Of a stretch of 64,000 nucleotides of DNA, positions 16,177 through 23,976 are shown piece after piece. The stretch is from the NCBI GenBank assembly GCA_016719295.1, contig JADKAF010000001.1, positions 6,820,001-6,884,000 of the forward strand, read 5' to 3'. The notes beneath the pieces were generated by a model. The model was not told the origin of the DNA, made no database searches, and was given only the letters and a program-made list of their open reading frames with translations. This stretch comes from Planctomycetota bacterium (GTDB lineage Bacteria; Planctomycetota; UBA1135; JADKAF01). The position numbers and the translations under genes were made by a program. Within the stretch, counting starts at the first letter, position 1; each line of letters opens with the position of its first letter.

Positions 16177-19100
16177 ATGCTCCGTCGTTCGCTCGCGCCG
16201 TGCGCGTTCTCGGTCTTCGTCTGCAGTGTCGCCTTCGCCCTCTACAGCGCGCTCAGCGCGCCACCGGGACTGGACGATGTCCGCGAGCTGCTGATCGCGC
16301 GCCGCTACGCCGAGGCCGCGACCGCCGCGACCGAGCGCCTCGCCGCCGCGGAGGTGCCGGCCGACGAAGCCGCCGAGCTGCGCTTCCTCGTCGCGCACGC
16401 GAAGCTGCTGCAGGGCGATCGAGACGGCGGGCGCGCCGCGCTCGAGGCGCTGATCGCCGCGCAGCCGACGGCGAGCTGGAGCTCGAAGGCCCGCTTCGAG
16501 CTCGCCGATCTCGAGCGCTCGCAAGGTCGCCACGAGCCGGCGGCCAAGCTCTTCCGCGAGCGGGTCGCCGCGCTGATCGCGCCGGAGCGGAAGGGCGAGG
16601 TCGCCGCGATCTATCGCCGCTTCGCGACCGAGGCGCTGGCGAAGGAACCGCCGGATCTCGCGCGCGCTCGCGCGTTCTACGATCTCGCCGCCGAGCTCGG
16701 GCTGCCCGCCGCGGAGGAGCTCGCGGTGCGCTTCGCGGCGGCGGAGATCGCCGAGCGGCAATCGGATTGGGGTTCGGCGCGCGAGCGCTTCGCGGCCCTG
16801 CGAGAGAAGCACGGCGACGGAGACGGCGGGCGGATCCTCCATCACCTGGCGCTGGCCGAGCTGCGCTCCGGCCAGGCCAGCGCTGCGCGCGCGCACTTCG
16901 AGGAGCTGCTGCGCGCGCACGCGCGGAGCCCGCATGTGCCGGAAGCCCTGCACGGCATCGCCGTGAGCTACGGCTTCCCGCTGCCGCCGAGCGAGGCCGC
17001 GCTCGAGCGAGGTGCTAGCTTCGCACGGCGCGTGATCGCGGAGCATCCGCAGCATCCGCTCGCGGCGCAGAGCGCCTTCGAGCTCGGCGGAGCGCACTTC
17101 CACGTCGGTCGCACGGCGGAGGCCGCGGCCGCTTGGCAGGCCTACGTCCAGAGCTACGGGGCCGTCGATGACGCGCGCACCGGGGAAGCTCGCGTCCGGA
17201 TCGGCGAGTGCGCCGAGCGCGAGCAGCGCTACGACGAGGCGATCGCCGCGTGGAAGGTGTTCCTCGGAGCGCATCCCTTCCATCCGCGCGGCACGGAGAT
17301 CCTGCAGCGCATCGCCTCCGCGGAGCTCGAGCGCGCCGGCGTGCATGCGCGCGCGAAGCGCTGGGACGAAGCGCGTGCAGCATGCGAGGAGTGGCTCGCG
17401 CGCTACCCGCTCGACCCGCGCGCCCAGGACGTGCTCGGCGAGATCGGGGCGCTGGAGCGCGCCGCGAAGCGCCTCCCGGCGGCCATCGCGCAATGGGAGC
17501 GCGTCGCGGGCAAGTTCCCCGGGACGGAGGCCGCGTCGCTCGCGCTCTACCGCATCGGCGAGACGCAGGAGCTCGATCTCCAGCAGCTCGAGCGCGCGGT
17601 CGCGACGTACCGGCGCTGCAATTTCGGGGCGAGCGCTGGCGCCGCCGCCCAGCGTCTGCGCGCGCTGGAGGAGCAGTCGCTCGCGCTGCGCACGCCGCGC
17701 GTCTACCGCAGCAACGAGAAGGTGCTGGTCGATCTCGCGACCAGGAACATCGAGAAGCTGCGCGTCCGCATCTACGCCCTCGATCTGCCGAGCTACTTCG
17801 ATTCGAAGCGCGGGATCGGCGGCGTCGAGAGCCTGGACATCGAGATCATCCAGCCCACGCGCACCTTCGACTTCGCGCCGGCGGGCTACGCGAAGCACAA
17901 GGAGATCCAAAGCGCGCTCGATCTCGAGCTGAGCGGCACGGGTGCTTGGGTGGTGAAGGTCGACGACGGCCGCACCGAGGCCACGGTGCTCGCGCTGCGC
18001 TCGGACTTGCAGCTCCTCTCGCGCGCGACGAAGCAAGACCTCGTCGTCTACGTCGAGGACGCCTTGGCGGGCAGAGCTGCGGCCGACGTGCCGATCTTCG
18101 TCGCCGATGGCGCGAAGCTGCTCTTCGAGGGGCGCACGGATGCGCGGGGCCTCTTCTACCGGCGCGACGCGAAGCTGCGCGATGCGGCGCAGCTCGCGAT
18201 CTTCGCCACGACGAGCGCCGGCAGCGCGTTCAGCGGCCTCGATCTCGCGTCGCTCGCCGTGCAGGGCGGGCTGCAGCCGAAGGGCTATCTGCTCACCGAT
18301 CGCGGCGTCTACGAGCCCGGCGAGGTCGTGCACGCGCATGCGTTCGTGCGCGAGGTGAAGGACGGCCACTTCGCGTTCGAAGCCGGCGTGCCCTGGACCG
18401 TGGAGTGGCTCGGACCCGAGGGGGCGCTGCTCGCCTCGCGCGTGCTCCCGCTCGGCGCCGCGGGCTCGCTGCAGGATCGCTTCGAGCTCGGCTCCTCGGC
18501 GGCGCTCGGCAGCTACACGCTGCGCGTCCGCCGCGGTGAGAACGGTCCCGTGTTCACGCAGCCCTTCGAGGTGCGTCGCTTCGAGCGGAAGGCGCTGAAG
18601 CTGGAGCTCGAAGTTCGGAACGCGGTGCTCTACCGCGGCGAGCCCGTGCGCGGCACGGCGATCGCGCGCTTCTTCCACGGCGGTCCCGCCGCCGAGCGGC
18701 GGATCGCGGTCCTCCTCTCCGACGGCACGCAGCGCGAAGGGCGCACCGATGCCGCGGGGCGCTTCCGCTTCGAGTTCGCGACGACGGATCTCCTGGAAGA
18801 GCAGGAGCTTTCCCTGCGCGCGACCCTGCTCGACGAAGGCGTCGGCGCCGAGAAGCGCTTGCGGCTCGCGGTGAATGCACTCGTGCTCGAGCTCGCGACG
18901 CTGCGCGAGCTCTACGTCGCGGGCGAGAGCTTCGATCTCGAGCTCCGCGCGCGCGACCCGCTCGGCGCGCCGCAACAGGTCGCGGCCGAGCTCGCGATCT
19001 ACCGCGTCGTCGAAGAAGACGGCGTCCGCAGCGAGCGCCTGGAGCGCGAAGAGAAGCTCGCGACCGATGCCCAGGGCGAGGGCCGGCTCGCCCTCGCGCT

Positions 19101-22100
19101 GCGCGCGGGCGGGAGCTATCGCCTGCGGGCTACCGCCCTCGATCGCTTCGGCAATCGCATCCATGCGAAGCGCGAGCTCTTCATCTCGGGCGAAGAAGAC
19201 CAAGTGAAGCTGCGCTTGCTCTCCGCGAGCGACACCCTGGAGGTCGGCGTGCCGAGCGCCGTGCGCGTGCTCTCGCGCCTCCAGCCGACGCGCGTCCTGG
19301 TGACGCGACTCGGCGACGGCATCCAGAGCTATGAAGTGCGCGAGCTCGCGCGCGGCGAGGCGACGTGGACCCTCGATCCAACGGCCGCCGATGCGCCGCG
19401 CTTCGCGCTGGCGCTCACGGCGATCGAGGGGACGAAGCTCCACGAGGCGGTGAAGGAGTTCCGCGTGAAGCGCGAGCTCGCGGTGACGGTGGAGCCGCTC
19501 GCGACGCAGAGCGCACCCGGAGCCGAGGCGCGCGCCAAGGTGCGCGTGCGCTCGCCGCGCCCGCTCGCCGAGGCCGAGCTGGTCGTCGCGGTCGTCGACG
19601 AGGCCTATCTCGCGCTCTATCCCGACGGCGCGCCGTCGCTCGCGGAGTTCTTCACCGGCGAGCGCGCGCTCGATTCGCGCGCCGGCTCCTCCTGCGGCTT
19701 CGAGAGCGTCGGGCGCGCGCGCTTCGTGCCGCAGGCGTTGCTCGCGGAAGAGCAGCGTCGGCGGGAGCTGCGCGAGCGTCAGAGCGAGAGCGGCGATCCG
19801 GGGAGCCGCGGGCCCGGTGGCGTCAGTGGAGGGCTGGCGAACCTCGATCTCTCGCAGCTGGCGTTCGGGATCGAGGCGCAGCAAGAGAGCGATGCGCAGC
19901 ACGGCGCCCCGCCGAACTTCCGCATGTTCTCCGCGGGAGGTTTCGCCGGCGGTGGAGGGGGTCTTCCGGGACGGGCTGCGAGCGTTCCCGTGCAATCCGC
20001 TGCGGATGGTCGCGTGAAGCTGAAGGACGCGAACGGCGCGCCGGCGACGCAGGCCGACGAGTTCTACCTCGGGCTGGTCAACGCGGAGAAGAATCGCGCG
20101 GATGGAGGGACGGTCGCGGGCCGAACGGCACAAGCGAACGAGCCCGAGCTCCGAGCGGACTTCCGCGCGACGGCGTGGTTCGGCGTCGTGCCGTTGCGCC
20201 TCGTGAATGGCGGCGTCCTCGAAGGCGAGCTCGGCTTCGAGCTCCCGGACTCGACGACGAGCTGGCAGTGGACCGCGCGCGCGCTCGATCGCGACGCGAG
20301 CGGCGGTGAAGCTCGCGCGACCTCGATCGCAAAGCTGCCCCTCGAAGTGCGCATCGATGCACCGCGGAGTGAGCTTTCACTCGATCTCGAGGCGCAGAAG
20401 ATCGGCAGCGCAGAGCTGCGCTCCGAGCTGCGCGCGGAGACGACGGGCGATGCTTCGGTCCGTACCTTGGAGGTGCGGCCGAACGCGGTGCCGACCGAGG
20501 TGCGCGAAGCAGGCGTAGCTAGCGACAGCGTCCGCATCTCCCTGGCGCTCGATCCCGCGCTCGCGGCCTTCGATCGCACCTTGCACGTCGAGCTCCAGCG
20601 CGCGGGCGGAGAGGCCCTGCTCGAGCTCGCGTTGCGCGGCGGCGGCGGCGGCGTCTTCGAAGCGCGCGGATGCCCGCCGGTCGATCTGCTCTCGCGCGCC
20701 CTCGTGCGCGCGAACCTCGCCCTCGATGCGCTGCGCTGGATCGAGCGCGGCGGAGCGGCTGCGCCGGTCGCGGTCCAGCGCTTGCGCGCGGAGATCGCGA
20801 GCTGCGTCGCGCGTCTCGCGGCGGTGCAGCGCGCGGACGGCGGCTTCGACTGGATCGGCGTCGGCGGTGGCGCGCGGAAGGGCGCGCGGGAAGTGGCCTC
20901 CGATGCCCAGCTCACGTCGCGCGCGCACGCCGTGCTCGTCCGCGCGCAGGCGCTCGGCTTCGCCGGCGCCGCCGAGCGCGCGACGCGCTCGCGCGCGTTC
21001 CTCGAGAACGCGCTGAAGAGCGGGCTCTCCGAGACCGCGCAAGCGCGCGCCTTGGCCTCGCTGGCACTCGACGGCTCGGCCGACTTCGCCGCGCTGAATC
21101 GCTTGCTCCGGCGGCGCGAAGTGCTCGGCGGAGCGGGCTTGGGCTTCGTGGCGCTCGCGTGCGCGCGGCAAGGGCGTGAGGACCTGGCTCGAGAAGCACT
21201 GGCGCTGGCGCAGACGCTCGTGCAGCGCGATGTGCGGGGTGCTCTGCTCCCGCGTGGGAGTGCGGGCGCGCTCGAGAGCGATGAGCTCGAGGCGAGTGCC
21301 GCGCTGCTCGCCGCGGCCGTGCCGATCGCTCCGCGCGAGCTGCTGACGGAAGAGCTCGCGCGCGCGCTGGAGGCGCGTCGCTCCGGCGACGCGTTCGGCG
21401 GCGATGGCGCCACCGAGCTCGCGGTGCATGCGCTTTTCGCGCGCGCCTCGTCGAGCGATGCCAGCGGCGATCGCTTCGAGGTCGAGGTGCGCGTCAACGA
21501 GGTCGCGGTCGGCGCCTGGAAGGTGCCGAGCAGCAGCGAGGCGCTGCGCCTCGCGTTGCCGATCGCCTCAGATGACGCAGCGCCGCGCGAGATCGCCCTG
21601 CGCTTCACCGGCGTCGGGCGCTTCCGCTACGCGGCGTCCTTGCGCGGCTGGACGCGCACACCGGAGAAGGCCTCGGACGGACCGCGCCTCGGCACGGTGC
21701 AGCGGCGCGTGCTCGCGGCGCTGCCGCGCTTCGAAGGCCAGGAGCTCCCAGAGGGCTTCGGCGTCGTCGAGCAGATCTCCCAGCACTGGTGGAACACGAC
21801 GGAGGAGTGTACGCGCGCGAGCTCGATCCGCGTCGAGACGAGCTTCCGCGCGACGGCGCCCGGCGGCACCTTCGTGCTCGAGGATCCGCTGCCGGCCGGC
21901 TGCGAGGTCGAGCCAGGCTCGATCAGGGGCGGCTTCGCGCATTGGGAGCAAGCTCCCGGGCGCTTGCTCTTCTTCTTCCCGCCGCAGCAGCGCGACGCCA
22001 CGCTGAGCTATCGCCTGCTCGGGCGCTTCGAAGGGCGCTACCGGCACCTGCCTGCGCGCGTCTGGTCCTACGTCGACCCGAGCTGGAGCGTCGCCGGCGT

Positions 22101-23874
22101 CGCGAGCGAGCTCGCGGTGCTCGGCGCGGACGAGCCCGCGAAGACGAAGCACCGCCCGACGCCGGACGAGCTCTATCACCACGGCGAGCGGCTCTTCGCG
22201 CGCGGTGACTACGCCGGCGCCGCGGAGAAGCTGGAGCCGCTGCTGCGCGACTTCGCGCTGCGGAAGGAGCCGCTGCGCGAGGCGCTGCGCATGGTCTTCT
22301 TCGCGGCTCTCCGCCGCGGGGCCTCCGATCGCATCGTCGAGCACTTCGAGGCGCTGAAGGATCGCTACGCCGAGCTCACGCTCTCGTTCGAGCAGATGCT
22401 GCAGGTCGGCGATGCCTACGCGGCGCTCCAGGAGCACGAGCGCGCGAGCGATGTCTTCCGCGGCATCGCGGAAGCGAGCTTCCTCCGCGAGATGGGTGTG
22501 GCCGGAACGCTGGAGGAGCAGGGGCGCTTCCTGGAGGCGGTGGCCTTCGTGCAGCGCTTGCTCCGCGAGTACCCCTCGCTGCCGGCGGTGGAATCCGCGA
22601 GCGCGCGCCTGCCGCAGTGGCTGCAAGCGCGCGTCGGCACCGCGGTGCTCGGCAGCGATGGGAAGCCGCTCTCCGCGCGCGAGCTCCTGTCGCGGGCCGT
22701 GGAGCTCGCGCGCTTGCACTTGGTGGCCTCGCCGCAAGGCGCGCTCAGCGATGAGGTCGCCTTCGGTCTCGTCTCCGCGCTGCTCGCGCGCGAGGAGTAC
22801 TCGCAGGTGCACGAGCGCAGCGCGCTCTTCGCGTCCCTCTTCGCCGCCTCGCCCTACCTCGACGACTTCCTCTACGCGCAGGGCTACGCGGACTTCGCGC
22901 TCGGCCGTCCCGAGCAGGCGCTCGGCGTGCTGCAGCGCGTGGCGGCGGAGGAGTTCCCCGACGGGCGCGGCGGAAACTCGCTCGGCAGCCATCGCGATCT
23001 GGCACTCTGGATGCGCGCGCAGATCCACCACGCAGCCGGACGCCTCGCGGAGGCGATCGGCGGCTACGGCGCCGTGAAGGAGAAGTTCACCGACGCGGCG
23101 CAGGCGATCCTGCAGCTCGAGCGTCAGGAGCTCTCCCTCCCCGAGCTCACGCGCGTCGTGCCGGGTGCTCCCGCGCGCCTCGAGATCACCTCGCGCAACC
23201 TCGAGCGCTTGGAGCTCCAGGTGTTCCCGGTCGACCTCGTGCGGCTCTATGTGCTGCAGCGCTCGCTCGACGACATGACGCGCGTCGAGCTCGCGGGCAT
23301 CCAGCCGCTGCTGCGGAGCTCGCTCCAAGTGCGGTCACCGGTCGCCTACGTCGAGAGCAAGAGCACCTGCGAGCTCGCGCTGCCCGAGCTCGGCGCCTAC
23401 CTCGTCGTCGTGCGCTCGGGCGAGCGCTCCGCCGCCGGAATGCTCCTGCGCACCGCGCTCGATCTCGACGTCTGGAACGAGGAGGAGCACGGGCTCGTCC
23501 GCGTGGCCGTGCGCGATGAGAACGGCGCGCCCGCGCGAAAGGTGCACGTCAAGGTCGTCGGCTCGGACGGCGGTGCGATCCAGGGCGCCGACACCGATCT
23601 ACGCGGCATCGCCGCCTTCGAAGGGATCGCCGGTCGCGCGACGCTGATCGCGCAGAGCGGTCCGCAGGTCGCGTTCTGGCGCGCGCCGCAGCAGGCCGCT
23701 CGGCCGAAGGCCGAGAACAAAGGGCAGATGCAGGGGCAGCAGCGCTTCCAGGAAGAGGCGACGCGCGGCTTCTTCGACGCGAACCGCTTGCTGAACGTGC
23801 AGGGCGGGCAGGAGCTCGAGCAGCTCCTGCGCGGGAAGCAGTCGGGCGTCGAGGTCTATCGCGCGCGGAAGTGA
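16177..23874 (+). CDS. Alpha-2-macroglobulin-like giant protein with N- and C-terminal TPR regions and no thioester
   Basis: The 2565-residue protein starts at ATG 16177 (GAGG 8 bases upstream) with a signal sequence (APCAFSVFVCSVAFALYSAL). TPR-like repeats fill about residues 25-500. An MG1-type domain begins near 508, MG2 carries DRGVYEPGE (about 708-716), a Gly-rich bait-like stretch lies at about 1205-1270, and the A2M domain begins near TAWFGVVPLRL (about 1330). At the thioester site the sequence is ARGCPPVD: Cys1499 is kept but the Glu-Gln of the family is Pro-Val, so no thioester can form. A thiolester-domain-like helical region, receptor-like domains and another TPR region (about 1990-2330) follow, then an MG1-like end. 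It is probably a periplasmic protease-trapping or envelope protein. Confidence 0.85.
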   Translation: MLRRSLAPCAFSVFVCSVAFALYSALSAPPGLDDVRELLIARRYAEAATAATERLAAAEVPADEAAELRFLVAHAKLLQGDRDGGRAALEALIAAQPTASWSSKARFELADLERSQGRHEPAAKLFRERVAALIAPERKGEVAAIYRRFATEALAKEPPDLARARAFYDLAAELGLPAAEELAVRFAAAEIAERQSDWGSARERFAALREKHGDGDGGRILHHLALAELRSGQASAARAHFEELLRAHARSPHVPEALHGIAVSYGFPLPPSEAALERGASFARRVIAEHPQHPLAAQSAFELGGAHFHVGRTAEAAAAWQAYVQSYGAVDDARTGEARVRIGECAEREQRYDEAIAAWKVFLGAHPFHPRGTEILQRIASAELERAGVHARAKRWDEARAACEEWLARYPLDPRAQDVLGEIGALERAAKRLPAAIAQWERVAGKFPGTEAASLALYRIGETQELDLQQLERAVATYRRCNFGASAGAAAQRLRALEEQSLALRTPRVYRSNEKVLVDLATRNIEKLRVRIYALDLPSYFDSKRGIGGVESLDIEIIQPTRTFDFAPAGYAKHKEIQSALDLELSGTGAWVVKVDDGRTEATVLALRSDLQLLSRATKQDLVVYVEDALAGRAAADVPIFVADGAKLLFEGRTDARGLFYRRDAKLRDAAQLAIFATTSAGSAFSGLDLASLAVQGGLQPKGYLLTDRGVYEPGEVVHAHAFVREVKDGHFAFEAGVPWTVEWLGPEGALLASRVLPLGAAGSLQDRFELGSSAALGSYTLRVRRGENGPVFTQPFEVRRFERKALKLELEVRNAVLYRGEPVRGTAIARFFHGGPAAERRIAVLLSDGTQREGRTDAAGRFRFEFATTDLLEEQELSLRATLLDEGVGAEKRLRLAVNALVLELATLRELYVAGESFDLELRARDPLGAPQQVAAELAIYRVVEEDGVRSERLEREEKLATDAQGEGRLALALRAGGSYRLRATALDRFGNRIHAKRELFISGEEDQVKLRLLSASDTLEVGVPSAVRVLSRLQPTRVLVTRLGDGIQSYEVRELARGEATWTLDPTAADAPRFALALTAIEGTKLHEAVKEFRVKRELAVTVEPLATQSAPGAEARAKVRVRSPRPLAEAELVVAVVDEAYLALYPDGAPSLAEFFTGERALDSRAGSSCGFESVGRARFVPQALLAEEQRRRELRERQSESGDPGSRGPGGVSGGLANLDLSQLAFGIEAQQESDAQHGAPPNFRMFSAGGFAGGGGGLPGRAASVPVQSAADGRVKLKDANGAPATQADEFYLGLVNAEKNRADGGTVAGRTAQANEPELRADFRATAWFGVVPLRLVNGGVLEGELGFELPDSTTSWQWTARALDRDASGGEARATSIAKLPLEVRIDAPRSELSLDLEAQKIGSAELRSELRAETTGDASVRTLEVRPNAVPTEVREAGVASDSVRISLALDPALAAFDRTLHVELQRAGGEALLELALRGGGGGVFEARGCPPVDLLSRALVRANLALDALRWIERGGAAAPVAVQRLRAEIASCVARLAAVQRADGGFDWIGVGGGARKGAREVASDAQLTSRAHAVLVRAQALGFAGAAERATRSRAFLENALKSGLSETAQARALASLALDGSADFAALNRLLRRREVLGGAGLGFVALACARQGREDLAREALALAQTLVQRDVRGALLPRGSAGALESDELEASAALLAAAVPIAPRELLTEELARALEARRSGDAFGGDGATELAVHALFARASSSDASGDRFEVEVRVNEVAVGAWKVPSSSEALRLALPIASDDAAPREIALRFTGVGRFRYAASLRGWTRTPEKASDGPRLGTVQRRVLAALPRFEGQELPEGFGVVEQISQHWWNTTEECTRASSIRVETSFRATAPGGTFVLEDPLPAGCEVEPGSIRGGFAHWEQAPGRLLFFFPPQQRDATLSYRLLGRFEGRYRHLPARVWSYVDPSWSVAGVASELAVLGADEPAKTKHRPTPDELYHHGERLFARGDYAGAAEKLEPLLRDFALRKEPLREALRMVFFAALRRGASDRIVEHFEALKDRYAELTLSFEQMLQVGDAYAALQEHERASDVFRGIAEASFLREMGVAGTLEEQGRFLEAVAFVQRLLREYPSLPAVESASARLPQWLQARVGTAVLGSDGKPLSARELLSRAVELARLHLVASPQGALSDEVAFGLVSALLAREEYSQVHERSALFASLFAASPYLDDFLYAQGYADFALGRPEQALGVLQRVAAEEFPDGRGGNSLGSHRDLALWMRAQIHHAAGRLAEAIGGYGAVKEKFTDAAQAILQLERQELSLPELTRVVPGAPARLEITSRNLERLELQVFPVDLVRLYVLQRSLDDMTRVELAGIQPLLRSSLQVRSPVAYVESKSTCELALPELGAYLVVVRSGERSAAGMLLRTALDLDVWNEEEHGLVRVAVRDENGAPARKVHVKVVGSDGGAIQGADTDLRGIAAFEGIAGRATLIAQSGPQVAFWRAPQQAARPKAENKGQMQGQQRFQEEATRGFFDANRLLNVQGGQELEQLLRGKQSGVEVYRARK

Positions 23875-23898
23875 GCGTGGAGCGCTTGCGCTGAAAGC

Positions 23899-23934
23899 GC
23901 GCGAGCCCGCCTGCAGGAGCAGGCGGGCTCGCGC
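23899..23934 (+). terminator. 16-bp perfect hairpin between convergent genes
   Basis: Arms gcgcgagcccgcctgc (23899-23914) and gcaggcgggctcgcgc (23919-23934) pair perfectly over a 4-base loop. It lies 24 bp past the macroglobulin stop and 42 bp before the end of the converging metalloprotease gene, so it can terminate both. No T-tract is present. Confidence 0.65.
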
Positions 23935-23976
23935 GGCGAGCGCGCCGAGGCGCGCTCGCAGATCGAACCACGGCGA

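Noticed and set aside
15151..20133. A long open frame on the minus strand opposite the macroglobulin gene (about 1660 residues)
   Set aside because: It lacks domain motifs, is Arg/Leu/His-rich in a way typical of antisense reading of GC-rich DNA, and runs across several unrelated plus-strand genes.
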